This document shows, piece by piece, positions 33,711-42,081 of a DNA stretch of 64,000 nucleotides; positions within the stretch are counted from its first letter, which is position 1, and each line of letters opens with the position of its first letter. Both the position numbers and the translations under genes were made by a program. The stretch comes from Nocardioides sp. T2.26MG-1 (lineage in GTDB: Bacteria; Actinomycetota; Actinomycetes; Propionibacteriales; Nocardioidaceae). The notes under the pieces are model-generated. The model had not been told where the DNA came from. It searched no databases and was given only the letters and a program-made list of their open reading frames with translations. The DNA lies in assembly GCF_950101795.1 (NCBI RefSeq), contig NZ_CATNLZ010000003.1, positions 1-64,000 of the forward strand, given 5' to 3'.

Positions 33711-35885
33711 TCATGCCTCCAGGAGCGACGGCACGAGCGATGCGGCGAGGGCGGGCGTCCGCTCCCCGGCCAGCAGGTAGAGCGCGTCGGTCCGGTCGAG
33801 CGCGTCGGCCCAGTCGCAGGCTGGGGCCACCCGGCGGTTGTGCTCGGTGATCCGGGACCGCAGCGGCGCGTCGAGCACGAGGTCCGCCAGCGCCACGGCC
33901 ATCTCGGCGTCGTCGGCGACCAGGATCCCGTCGACCCGGTCGCGGATGAACTCGCCGACCCCGCTGCGCCGGCTCGCGACCACCGGCAGGCCGGCGCAGC
34001 GGGCCTCCAGCGCGGCCAGGCCGAAGGACTCCCGCGGTGCGGGAGCGACGTACACGGACGCGGACAGCAGGTGACCGAGCACCTCGGACCGCGGGATCCG
34101 GCCGGTCACCCGGACGCACCCCGTGAGGCCCCGGCGCCGGAGGTGCCGCTCCACGCGACCGCGCAGCGGGCCGTCGCCGACGACGAGCAGCCGCACGTCG
34201 CGTCCGGGCGTGAGTGCGCGCACCTGCTCGAACACCCGGACCAGCTGCAGTGGCCGCTTGCGCGGCATCAGCCGCATCACGCTCACGATCGTCACCGGGC
34301 CGTCGTCGTGGGGGTCGAAAAGGGCGGCGGTCCCCGGCCGGCGCCACTCCGCGACGTCGATCGCGTTGGGGAGCACCGCGACCTCGCCGCCGGGGAGCGA
34401 GCGTCGGAAGGTCTCCGCCGCCGCGGTGCTCACCGCGGACCAGACGACCGGCCAGCGCCGCAGCCCGGCGACGGCCGCGAGCCGGAGGAAGCCGCCTGCG
34501 CCCGCCCACATCGAGTGCACGGTCACGAGGGTGGGGACACCTGCGGCCATCGCGGCCCGCGCGACGCCGATGCCGTACGGCGAGAGCATCGACACGTGCA
34601 CGTGGACCACGTCGTACCCGCCGACCGCCTGTCGTGCCGCACCTGCCGGCAGCCGGCGCACCCAGGCCGGATCGGCGCCGTCGTGCTCGGTCGGGGTGAG
34701 CACCTCGGCGTCCAGGCCCCGGGCCCGCTGGTGGCGGACCAGGTCGTCGACGTGGGTCTCGATGCCGCCGAGCCGCGGCAGGAACACGTCGGTGACGTGG
34801 GCGATCCGGCGGGTCTCCCCGGCCAGGCGGACCACCGGGGGCAGTCGGCGGGCGGCACGGCGCCGGCCCAGCAGCCAGACGCCGAGGGTGCCACCACCCA
34901 CCGGGATCTCGAGGGCGAAGACGAAGCCGCGGTAGAGGACGGCGCCCGCCGCCGCGCCGGCCGGGTCGCCCCCGAGCGCCATCAGCACGCCGACCAGGCC
35001 GACGTCGGCGATGCCGACGCCCCCGGGGGTGACCGGCAGGACCGTGAGGGTGCGTTCGAGCGCGAAGGCCGCCAGGACCTCCGGCCAGGTGTTGCCGCTG
35101 TGGGTCAGGTGCAGGCAGAGCCCGAGCAGCAGCCCCTGGAGCGCGACGTACCCGGTGATGCCCGCCGACATCCGCAGCCAGCCGTCGGCGACCACCCGTG
35201 CGCACTCGCGGCGTACGTCGAGCAGCGGGCCGACCAAGTCGGGCGCGCCGGGCCGCCGGGCGGCGCGCAGCAGCGGGCGCAGGACCGCCTCGGCCGCCCG
35301 GCCCAGCCCGACCGTGCACCGGGGGCTGACCAGCACCGCCGCCCCGCACGCCGCGAGCCCGACGAAGGCGACGCCCGCCAGCACGGCGGCGTAGCGCAGC
35401 GGCGCGGTCACCGACTCGCCCGCGTGGGCCAGAGCGATCACCGCGATCACGGGGAGCACGAGCTTGGAGCCGACGTCGACGAGGTTGGTGAGGAAGGTGT
35501 AACCGGCGAACCGGCGCCCGTCGATGCCCCAGGCCCGCATCATCCGGCGGTTGAGCTCGACGCCGGCCGCCCCTCCGAGAGGGACGACGTTCGCGACCGC
35601 GCTCCCGGTGAGGTTCAGGGCCAGCGCCCGCCGGTGGGTGAGGCTGGGTGCCGCGGCGGCGAGCACGCTGGAGTGGACGACGAGCCCGAGAAACCACAGA
35701 CCCGCCATCGCGAGCACCGCCGGCCAGTGCAGCGACTGCAGCACCGGCAGCACGCCGTGCCAGGACACGTCGACGGCCCGCGGGACCCCGACCGCGAGCA
35801 GGCCGACCGCCAGGGCCCAGGAGCCCACGAAGCGCAGCCGTCGCCAGGTCTGTGACCGGGCCTGCTCGTCGGTGACCTCGTGCAT
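33711..35885 (-). CDS. LPG-synthase-type membrane flippase domain fused to a GT4 glycosyltransferase
   Basis: 724 residues. Residues 20-330 form an MprF/AglD-like (UPF0104) membrane domain with eight or so helices and the marks NLTGSAVANVVPLGGAAGVE and RTLTVLPVTPGGVGIADVGL. Residues 345-724 are a GT4 glycosyltransferase (HVTDVFLPRLGGIETHVDDL, VSVMRLMPRKRPLQLV, and the EX7E motif in APRESFGLAALEARCAGLP). It probably adds a sugar to a lipid and moves it across the membrane. ATG 35885 is 6 nt after TACGGT, so the mRNA is likely leaderless. It lies in a TTCAT-repeat promoter unit with the PIG-L gene. Confidence 0.88.
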   Translation of the reverse strand: MHEVTDEQARSQTWRRLRFVGSWALAVGLLAVGVPRAVDVSWHGVLPVLQSLHWPAVLAMAGLWFLGLVVHSSVLAAAAPSLTHRRALALNLTGSAVANVVPLGGAAGVELNRRMMRAWGIDGRRFAGYTFLTNLVDVGSKLVLPVIAVIALAHAGESVTAPLRYAAVLAGVAFVGLAACGAAVLVSPRCTVGLGRAAEAVLRPLLRAARRPGAPDLVGPLLDVRRECARVVADGWLRMSAGITGYVALQGLLLGLCLHLTHSGNTWPEVLAAFALERTLTVLPVTPGGVGIADVGLVGVLMALGGDPAGAAAGAVLYRGFVFALEIPVGGGTLGVWLLGRRRAARRLPPVVRLAGETRRIAHVTDVFLPRLGGIETHVDDLVRHQRARGLDAEVLTPTEHDGADPAWVRRLPAGAARQAVGGYDVVHVHVSMLSPYGIGVARAAMAAGVPTLVTVHSMWAGAGGFLRLAAVAGLRRWPVVWSAVSTAAAETFRRSLPGGEVAVLPNAIDVAEWRRPGTAALFDPHDDGPVTIVSVMRLMPRKRPLQLVRVFEQVRALTPGRDVRLLVVGDGPLRGRVERHLRRRGLTGCVRVTGRIPRSEVLGHLLSASVYVAPAPRESFGLAALEARCAGLPVVASRRSGVGEFIRDRVDGILVADDAEMAVALADLVLDAPLRSRITEHNRRVAPACDWADALDRTDALYLLAGERTPALAASLVPSLLEA

Positions 35886-35891
35886 AGCCGG

Positions 35892-35925
35892 ACCGTAGGG
35901 AGGGCCGGATGAAGGCTTCATGAAG
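35892..35925 (-). promoter_or_regulatory. TTCAT-repeat promoter 1 (flippase-GT4 unit)
   Basis: Minus strand: CTTCAT (35925-35920), CTTCAT (35914-35909), then 11 nt and TACGGT (35897-35892), then 6 nt and ATG 35885. The 11-bp repeat spacing is that of OmpR-family response-regulator sites. One of four identical layouts in this locus. Confidence 0.7.
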
Positions 35926-36988
35926 CGCTCGGTCGCGCGGGGCGCCGGCGGGCGCCGACCGTGTGCGGGCCGAGCCACCAGGCGGCGGCCGCGATGACGA
36001 GCCCGGCCACGTCGTCGACCGCGAAGTGCCAGCCGAGGTAGACCGTCGCCAGCATCGTCCCGCCCAGGAAGACCGTCAGCAGCGCCGTGGTGCGGCGCAG
36101 CCGGTGCCACCAGGCGATGCCGAGGATGCCCGCGGTCATCGCGACGTGCAGGCTGGCGAACGCCGCGACCTGCGCGAACGCACCGGAGGCGCTGGGGTCG
36201 GCGAGCAGGTGGGCGCGCTGGGCCAGGTACCGCGCCTGGGTGTCCTGGATCATCAGGTGGGGCAGGCCCGCGAAGTCCTGCGGTGCGGCATGGAACGGCC
36301 CGAGCGACGGGATCGCGTAGTAGGACGCCGTGCCGAGGATCCAGACCCACACCAGCGCGGCGATGCCCGCGTAGGCGTCGCGCATCCGGGGCGCCAGCAC
36401 GACCGCGGCCGGGAACGCGACCACGACCAGCGTCGGGAACGTCTCGTACCAGACCATCAGCACCCGCGCGGCGACCTGCTGGCCGAGCAGGTCGTGCAGG
36501 AGCACCGCGGGGCTGTGGCCGAGGAAGAGCCACCGGTCCCAGGCCAGCAGCATCGGGTCACGGGGCCGGTTGAAGGCGTTCCAGCTCTTCAGGTTGTGGT
36601 AGGTGAAGTAGGTCAGGTGGTAGGCGAGCAGCGCCGCGGTCGCGAGCGCGGTACGCCGGGGCGTCCAGCGCTCCCGGACGACGCCGAGGACCCGGCGTAC
36701 GGCGACCGGCCGGCCCGCGCGGACCAGCCCGTCGAGGAGCACCAGCCCGGTCGCGACCGCTGCGGTGAGCGCGACCCGGCTGAGCAGGATCGCCCCGTGC
36801 GGGTCGCGGAACGGGACGCCCACCTGGGCCGACCGCGCCACCCCGACGGCGACGAAGCAGAGGACCACGAGCCACAGCCGGGCGGCGGTCCCCCAGGTCG
36901 CGTCGGGCTCTCCCGTGATCGCGGGGCTCGCTGCGGTGGTGGTCGCCGGCGCGGCCGGTTCCTGCACGCTGGTCGTCTCCTCGGGCAC
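35918..36988 (-). CDS. PAP2-superfamily membrane phosphatase / inositolphosphotransferase-like protein
   Basis: 356 residues from GTG 36988. About six membrane helices. The catalytic PAP2 histidines are in FASLHVAMTAGILG and YLGWHFAVDDVAGLVIA, with the Aur1/Ipt1-like YYAIPSLGPFHAAP segment. Such proteins transfer or remove phospho-head groups of lipids at the outer membrane face. It has its own TTCAT-repeat promoter (TAGGTT, 6 nt, GTG). Its 3' end overlaps promoter 1 of the next gene. Substrate unknown; an actinobacterial phosphoinositol or glycophospholipid is possible. Confidence 0.85.
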   Translation of the reverse strand: MPEETTSVQEPAAPATTTAASPAITGEPDATWGTAARLWLVVLCFVAVGVARSAQVGVPFRDPHGAILLSRVALTAAVATGLVLLDGLVRAGRPVAVRRVLGVVRERWTPRRTALATAALLAYHLTYFTYHNLKSWNAFNRPRDPMLLAWDRWLFLGHSPAVLLHDLLGQQVAARVLMVWYETFPTLVVVAFPAAVVLAPRMRDAYAGIAALVWVWILGTASYYAIPSLGPFHAAPQDFAGLPHLMIQDTQARYLAQRAHLLADPSASGAFAQVAAFASLHVAMTAGILGIAWWHRLRRTTALLTVFLGGTMLATVYLGWHFAVDDVAGLVIAAAAWWLGPHTVGARRRPARPSAS

Positions 36989-36994
36989 GGCCGG

Positions 36995-37042
36995 AACCTA
37001 GGCCGGACCGCATGAAGGCGACGTGAAGGCGACGTGGTGAAG
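36995..37042 (-). promoter_or_regulatory. TTCAT-repeat promoter 2 (PAP2 unit)
   Basis: Minus strand: CTTCAC (37028-37023), CTTCAT (37017-37012), 11 nt, TAGGTT (37000-36995), 6 nt, GTG 36988. A third CTTCAC lies further upstream (37042-37037). Same geometry as promoters 1, 3 and 4. Confidence 0.7.
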
Positions 37043-37054
37043 GGGACGCGCGCG

Positions 37055-38497
37055 TCACTCCGCCGCTGCGGGCGCTCCGGTCGGGAGCAGGATGCTGACG
37101 GTCATCTCGTGGCCGTGGGTGCATGCGACCGGGGCCCGGCCACCGTGCGAGGCGTGGTGGCCGGCGTGGCACAGCCGCAGCTCGCCGCCCGCCTGCGCGA
37201 CCATGGCCTGGACGAGGGCCAGACCGAGACCGGAGCCGGGACGGCTGCGGGCCTCCTCGGAGCGCACGAAGCGCCGGGTCGCCGTGTCGAGGATCTCCGG
37301 CGGCAGCCCGGGACCGGCGTCGGCGACGACCAGCCGGGCCCAGCCCGGGTCGGGGCGGTCGACGGTGACGGCGTACGGCGCCGCGCCGTGGAGGGCCGCG
37401 TTGTCGAGCAGGTTGGTCAGCATCCGCTCGACCTCGAAGTCGGCCACCGCCACCGGCACCGGCTCGCCCGGCACCTCGGTCGAGGTGTCGCCGGCGTCGG
37501 CCGGGGCGGCGAGCCGGCGCTGGTTGACCACCCGCGCGGTCACGGCCGCCAGGTCGCACGACTCGTGCCCCGTCCGGCCGGCGACGCTGCCGAGCTCGAG
37601 CAGCTGCTCGGCGAGCCGGGCGAGCCGGTCCAGGTCCACCTGGAGCTCCTCGAGGACCCGCTCGTGCTCGGCCTGGGTGCGCGGGCGCCGACGGGCCAGC
37701 TGCACCCGGCTGGTGAGCAGCGTGATCGGCGTGCGCAGCTCGTGGCTGGCCTCGTTGACGAACTGGCGCTCGCGGTCGAGTGCCCGCTCGAGCGAGCTGA
37801 GCATGTCGTTGAGGGTGTGGCCGAGACGGGTGACCTCGTCGTCCCTGGACGGCGACACGTCCAGGCGCAGGTCGGACGCACCGGCGGCGATCGCGGCCGC
37901 ACGCCGGCGGTAGCGCTCCACCGGGCGGAGCGCCGCACGCGCGAGCCGCTCGCCGACCCAGGCCGTGAGCGCGAGCGCGCCCAGGCCTGCCACGACGAGC
38001 TGCACGAGCAGCTCGCGGAGCGCCTCGTCGCGGTGGTCGCGGCGTACGGCGGCCAGGAGGAAGCGACCGCTGCCGTCGTCGAGCGGGGCGACACGCAGTC
38101 GGTAGGGATCGTGGGAGATCGGCAGGAAGTCGCCGACGTTGAACGTCCGAGGGGTGGTGCCGACCCGGTCGAGCTGGCGCTCGCTGACCAGCCCCACGGT
38201 CCCGCTCGCACCGCCGTGGTCGAGCACCGACCCGGCGGGGTCGAGGACCTGCCAGGCGACGCCGGTGGCGTCCGCCGCGGACCGGTCGGTCACCCGGCCG
38301 CCGGCCCCGACGAGCGGGGCCAGGGCACCGGTCGCCTGCACGAGCTCGGTGTCCAGCCCGCGGTCCAGGGCGTAGCCCACCCGCCAGTAGACGAACGTCC
38401 CGGCCGCGAGGAGCACCACGAACATCGCCGCGGAGAACCCCGCGACGAGCCGGATCCGCAGCGGCAGGCGGGACGCCCGGTCCCGCAGCGAGGTCAT
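37055..38497 (-). CDS. Sensor histidine kinase
   Basis: 480 residues. An N-terminal helix (LRIRLVAGFSAAMFVVLLAA), an extracytoplasmic region (about 40-160), a second helix and a HAMP region precede the H-box ASHELRTPITLLTSR. The ATP-binding domain has N-box NLLDNAALHG, DAGPGLPPEI and GSGLGLALVQAM. It starts within the stop of the response regulator gene (ATGA overlap) and forms a cognate pair with it. The stimulus is unknown; with the neighbouring lipid and glycan genes, envelope stress is a reasonable guess. Confidence 0.92.
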   Translation of the reverse strand: MTSLRDRASRLPLRIRLVAGFSAAMFVVLLAAGTFVYWRVGYALDRGLDTELVQATGALAPLVGAGGRVTDRSAADATGVAWQVLDPAGSVLDHGGASGTVGLVSERQLDRVGTTPRTFNVGDFLPISHDPYRLRVAPLDDGSGRFLLAAVRRDHRDEALRELLVQLVVAGLGALALTAWVGERLARAALRPVERYRRRAAAIAAGASDLRLDVSPSRDDEVTRLGHTLNDMLSSLERALDRERQFVNEASHELRTPITLLTSRVQLARRRPRTQAEHERVLEELQVDLDRLARLAEQLLELGSVAGRTGHESCDLAAVTARVVNQRRLAAPADAGDTSTEVPGEPVPVAVADFEVERMLTNLLDNAALHGAAPYAVTVDRPDPGWARLVVADAGPGLPPEILDTATRRFVRSEEARSRPGSGLGLALVQAMVAQAGGELRLCHAGHHASHGGRAPVACTHGHEMTVSILLPTGAPAAAE

Positions 38498-39180
38498 CGG
38501 GCCGCCGCGGGCGTGTCGACCCGGTAGCCGACGCCGCGCAGCGTCGTGATGGTCTCGGTGCCGAACGGCTTGTCGATCTTGGCCCGGATCGCGGCCAGGT
38601 GGACGTCGATCACGTTGCTGCGCAGGTCGGTCTCACCGTCCCAGACCTCGTCGAGGATCATCAGCCGGCTGACCACCCGGCCCGCGTTGGAGACCAGCAG
38701 GTGCAGGATGTCGAACTCGCGTGCGGACAGCACGATCTCGCTGCCGCGGCGGGTGACCCGGCGGGCCACCGGGTCGACGACCAGGTCGCCGAGCTGGACC
38801 GGCGCCTCCCCGACCAGGCTGCCGCGCCGGTAGAGCGCGCGCAGCCGCGCCAGCAGCTCATCGAGGTCGAAGGGCTTGGGCAGGTAGTCGTCGGCGCCGG
38901 CGTCCAGGCCGCTGATCCGGTCGCGGACGTCGCCCCGGGCGGTGAGCATGAGGATCGGCAGCGCGATCCCGAGGTCGCGGAGCCGCCGCGCCACCGTCAC
39001 CCCGTCCATGCCGGGCAGCATCCAGTCGAGCAGCGCCACGTCGAGGCCGGAGTCGGAGAGCAGGCGCTCGTACGCCGCGCGGCCGTCGTGCACCACGTCG
39101 ACCTGCCAGCCGGCCTCGGCGAGGGACTCCTCGAGGACGTCGGCGAGGCGCACGTCGTCCTCGGCCACCAGGATCCTCAT
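38494..39180 (-). CDS. OmpR/PhoB-family response regulator
   Basis: 228 residues. Receiver domain: acidic pair EDD near residue 7, phospho-acceptor Asp in DVALLDWMLPGMDGV, Lys in YLPKPFDLDELLARL. C-terminal winged helix: LSAREFDILHLLVSNAGRVV and ETITTLRGVGYRVDTP. ATG 39180 overlaps the stop of the GT39 gene (ATGA). OmpR-type proteins bind direct repeats 11 bp apart, which is the spacing of the TTCAT repeats at four promoters of this locus, so this is the likely regulator. Confidence 0.93.
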   Translation of the reverse strand: MRILVAEDDVRLADVLEESLAEAGWQVDVVHDGRAAYERLLSDSGLDVALLDWMLPGMDGVTVARRLRDLGIALPILMLTARGDVRDRISGLDAGADDYLPKPFDLDELLARLRALYRRGSLVGEAPVQLGDLVVDPVARRVTRRGSEIVLSAREFDILHLLVSNAGRVVSRLMILDEVWDGETDLRSNVIDVHLAAIRAKIDKPFGTETITTLRGVGYRVDTPAAAR

Positions 39181-40709
39181 CCGTCCGCTCCCACCTGTCG
39201 CTCCCACACGTGCCACTCGCCGTACGTCCTCTGCTCACCGTAGTGACGCACGACGTAGTCCTGCGCGTCCCGCGCGTCCAGACCCCACGAGCCGACCGTG
39301 TCGCCGTCGACGACCAGCCACCGCGGGGCCGACGGTCCGGCCAGCACGTCCTCGAGCTGGCGGAGCCGCGGGTCGCGGACCCGCACGGGCAGGCTCCAGA
39401 GGTACGGGTACGGGCTGCTCAGGCCGCTGGCCGCCACGATCTCGGCGTGGCCGAAGGCCACCACCACCCCGTCGGTGGGCCGGGCGTGGGAGCGCAGGTA
39501 CGACGAGACCCGCGCCTCCGGCGACACCTCGACCGGCTGCCGGCTCCAGTGCACCCAGGCGAACGCGTTGACGACCAGCACGTACGCCAGGCAGGCGGCG
39601 ACCAGGGCGCGCCGTCGTGCCGGGGCCGCCAGCACGACCAGCAGCACGAGCCCGGGCACCAGCCCGGTGAGGTAGTGCCACCAGTAGCTGCCGCCCATCG
39701 CCACGCCGAGGACCTCCCAGCCGGCCAGGCACAGCGCCGGCCAGGTCAGGAGGGACGAGCGGTCGAGCACGACCAGCAGGGCGGCCAGCACCAGCAGCAG
39801 CACGCCACCGCTGAGGACGGACACCGTCGTCAGGTGGCTCATCCGCTCCGGTGTCGCCGGCGAGGCCGAGGTGCCGATCACCGCGGCGGCCTCGAGCCGG
39901 AAGACCACGACCGCGTCCCAGATCCCGCTCGGCGAGGTCCCGCGGGCGGCCGCCCCGGCGAGACCCACGCCGAGCATCGCCAGGCTCCCGCCGGCGAACG
40001 CGGCGGCGCGCCCGGCCAGGCCGGCCGCCCGGCCACGCCGGGTGAGCGGCAGGGCCGCGGCGAGCACGAAGACGTCGACCTCGTTCTGCTTCACGAGGGC
40101 CGCGGCCATCGCCGCGGCCCCGGCGCCCGCGGCCAGGGCGAGTCCGCGCCGCCCCGAGGGGTGGCGCAGCGCGCTCACGAGCAGCACGACGCCCAGCAGC
40201 ACGAACGGCACGGCGAGGACCTCGCCGTCGGTCTCGGGGAGGCCGAAGTACGGGCTGGAGAGCAGGGCCAGGGCGACCGCCGGCCCGGCCACCCGCGGCC
40301 ACACCCGCCCCCGGCCCAGCAGCCCGGCCAGCACGCCGGCCAGCAGCACCGACGCCGCGCTCGCGGTGGCCGCCATCAGCTTGACCGCCGGCGCGGCCAC
40401 CACCGCGCCGGCCGGGGTGAGGTGGCCGGCGATCGAGAACAGCCACAGCAGCAGCGGGGGCCGGTCGACCCAGTAGTCGCCGTACAGCGACGTGCCCGGC
40501 TGCCAGTGCCGGCTGAGCAGGAGGAACCCGCTCTCGTCGGGCCTCAGCGGCTGGTGCAGGAACGGCAGCCACGCGGCGAACGCCACGGCCGCCGCCAGGA
40601 GGAGCGCGCCGGCACCGGCCCGGCTCCAGCCGGGCGGCGACTCACCCGGCCGAGGACCGGGCCGCCGCGTGGCGGGCGGTGCTGCGGTGACGGACCCGGG
40701 GATGGACAC
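39177..40709 (-). CDS. GT39/PMT-type membrane glycosyltransferase
   Basis: 510 residues from GTG 40709, with about ten membrane helices. The acidic loop motif DESGFLLLSRHW and DYWVDRPPLLLWLFSIAG are typical of the dolichyl-phosphate-mannose / ArnT group, which transfers sugars from polyprenyl phosphates on the outer side of the membrane. The C-terminal soluble part (YLRSHARPTDGVVVAFGHAE) is extracytoplasmic. Start is 6 nt after TACGGT (leaderless) inside the 3' end of the DedA gene. First gene of a GT39-regulator-kinase unit. Confidence 0.85.
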   Translation of the reverse strand: MSIPGSVTAAPPATRRPGPRPGESPPGWSRAGAGALLLAAAVAFAAWLPFLHQPLRPDESGFLLLSRHWQPGTSLYGDYWVDRPPLLLWLFSIAGHLTPAGAVVAAPAVKLMAATASAASVLLAGVLAGLLGRGRVWPRVAGPAVALALLSSPYFGLPETDGEVLAVPFVLLGVVLLVSALRHPSGRRGLALAAGAGAAAMAAALVKQNEVDVFVLAAALPLTRRGRAAGLAGRAAAFAGGSLAMLGVGLAGAAARGTSPSGIWDAVVVFRLEAAAVIGTSASPATPERMSHLTTVSVLSGGVLLLVLAALLVVLDRSSLLTWPALCLAGWEVLGVAMGGSYWWHYLTGLVPGLVLLVVLAAPARRRALVAACLAYVLVVNAFAWVHWSRQPVEVSPEARVSSYLRSHARPTDGVVVAFGHAEIVAASGLSSPYPYLWSLPVRVRDPRLRQLEDVLAGPSAPRWLVVDGDTVGSWGLDARDAQDYVVRHYGEQRTYGEWHVWERQVGADG

Positions 40710-41352
40710 GGCGCGACCGTAGGTCGCCGCGCATGAAGGGCCGATGAAGAGCGATCCCCCGGCGTCGCAGCAGCCGTACGCCGAGCACACCGGCGACCAC
40801 CGCGACGGCGAGGCCGACGCCCACGCCCGAGAGGACGTGCGCGACGACGTGCCAGCTGTCGCCGGCGAGGTACCCCGCGAGGACGACGGCGCTCCCCCAG
40901 GCCACGGCACCGGCGAGGTTGAAGACCGCGAACGTCCGGTACGGCATCCGGGCCATGCCGGCCAGGCCCGGCACCAGCACCCGCAGCGCCACCGTGAACC
41001 GGCCGATCAGCACCGCCGGCCCACCTCGGCGAGCGAGCGCGGCCTGGGCCCGGTCGAGGTGCTCGGCCTTGACGAGACGTCCCGCCACGGAGTCGAGGAC
41101 GCGACGTCCCCACCGGCGTCCGACCAGGTAGCCGACGGCGTCGCCGGCGACCGCGCCACCGATCGCCGCGGCCAGGACGGCCGCGAGCGGGAGGTGCCCC
41201 TGGCTCGCGGCCACGCCGCCGAGCAGCACCGCGACCTCGCCGGGGAACACGAAGCCCACGAACGCCGAGGACTCCAGAGCGGGCAGGGCGAAGACCACCA
41301 GCAGCCCGACCCAGAGCGGCAGCGCGAGCAGGTGCTCCACGACCCCGGTCAT
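40642..41352 (-). CDS. DedA-family membrane protein
   Basis: 236 residues. The DedA/SNARE-associated fold has ESSAFVGFVFPGEVAVLLGG near the N-terminus, YLVGRRWGRRVLD, and the conserved GRFTVALRVLVPGLAGM. DedA proteins are thought to flip or recycle lipid carriers such as undecaprenyl phosphate. ATG 41352 overlaps the stop of the PAP2 gene (ATGA). Its last 22 codons overlap the start of the GT39 gene and contain promoter 3, an unusually compact arrangement. Confidence 0.9.
   Translation of the reverse strand: MTGVVEHLLALPLWVGLLVVFALPALESSAFVGFVFPGEVAVLLGGVAASQGHLPLAAVLAAAIGGAVAGDAVGYLVGRRWGRRVLDSVAGRLVKAEHLDRAQAALARRGGPAVLIGRFTVALRVLVPGLAGMARMPYRTFAVFNLAGAVAWGSAVVLAGYLAGDSWHVVAHVLSGVGVGLAVAVVAGVLGVRLLRRRGIALHRPFMRGDLRSRRVHPRVRHRSTARHAAARSSAG
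40716..40749 (-). promoter_or_regulatory. TTCAT-repeat promoter 3 (GT39-regulator-kinase unit)
   Basis: Minus strand: CTTCAT (40749-40744), CTTCAT (40738-40733), 11 nt, TACGGT (40721-40716), 6 nt, GTG 40709. It lies inside the DedA coding region and would make the two-component system autoregulated. Confidence 0.7.
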
Positions 41353-41963
41353 CGCGCCGCTCCCGGCGCCGCGGTGACGAGCGGACGCAGCGGGGTGCGC
41401 GCCAGCCAGGCGACCGCCGGCCGCACGAGCGGACGGGTGAGCAGGTACGTCGTCCCCACGACCGCGGCGCCGAACGCCAGGCCGGCGAGCACGTCGAGCG
41501 GGAAGTGCGCGCCGACGTAGACGCGGCTGAAGGCCATCAGGCAGGCGAGCGCGACCGCGACCAGTCCGAGCCTGCGGTGCGCCAGCACGACGCCGGCGGC
41601 CACCGCACCGGCCAGCACCGCGTGGTCGCTGGGGAACGCGTAGTCCTGGGTGCGCGGCACCAGCAGCAGCACGTGCGGGAGCACCGCGTAGGGACGGGGC
41701 TCCGCGACGTCGCCCGCCACCAACTGGTTCACGCCGATGGCCAGCAGCGCCCCGACCGGCGCCCAGAGCGTGATCGCGGTCCGCGACAGGTCGCGCTCGC
41801 CCCGGGCCAGCCACCAGGACAGCACCAGCAGCGCCGCGAACAGCACGACGCCGTACTCGGTGAAGAGCCGCAGCGGCGCGTGCAGCCACGGCGTCTCGCC
41901 GGAGAACCGGTTGACGTCGGTGAACCAGTCCACCTGCAGCTGCGGCCACACCACGGATCCCAC
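41349..41963 (-). CDS. PAP2-family phosphatase
   Basis: 204 residues, six helices. All three PAP2 motifs are visible: AEPRPYAVLPHV (degenerate first motif), FPSDHAVLAGAVAAG and SRVYVGAHFPLDVLAG. It probably dephosphorylates undecaprenyl pyrophosphate or another lipid phosphate at the outer membrane face. GTG 41963 has an AGGAGG site and a leader of about 40 nt after the -10, unlike the leaderless neighbours. First gene of a PAP2-DedA unit. Confidence 0.9.
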   Translation of the reverse strand: MGSVVWPQLQVDWFTDVNRFSGETPWLHAPLRLFTEYGVVLFAALLVLSWWLARGERDLSRTAITLWAPVGALLAIGVNQLVAGDVAEPRPYAVLPHVLLLVPRTQDYAFPSDHAVLAGAVAAGVVLAHRRLGLVAVALACLMAFSRVYVGAHFPLDVLAGLAFGAAVVGTTYLLTRPLVRPAVAWLARTPLRPLVTAAPGAAR

Positions 41964-42005
41964 GGGTCCTCCTCGCCGGACGGGTGACGCACCCGCCTCG
42001 AGCGG

Positions 42006-42039
42006 ACCGTAGGCCGCCGCGGATGAACCCCGGATGAAG
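42006..42039 (-). promoter_or_regulatory. TTCAT-repeat promoter 4 (PAP2-DedA unit)
   Basis: Minus strand: CTTCAT (42039-42034), GTTCAT (42028-42023), 11 nt, TACGGT (42011-42006). Unlike the other three, the transcript would have a 5' leader with an AGGAGG site before GTG 41963. Confidence 0.7.
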
Positions 42040-42081
42040 GCGCCGGCGTCACCGTCGCTGACCGCGTGCCCGGCCGCGGGC

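Noticed and set aside
33354..35855. 833-codon plus-strand open frame
   Set aside because: Antisense to the PIG-L and flippase-GT4 genes, whose motifs are clear; the translation has no recognisable domain.
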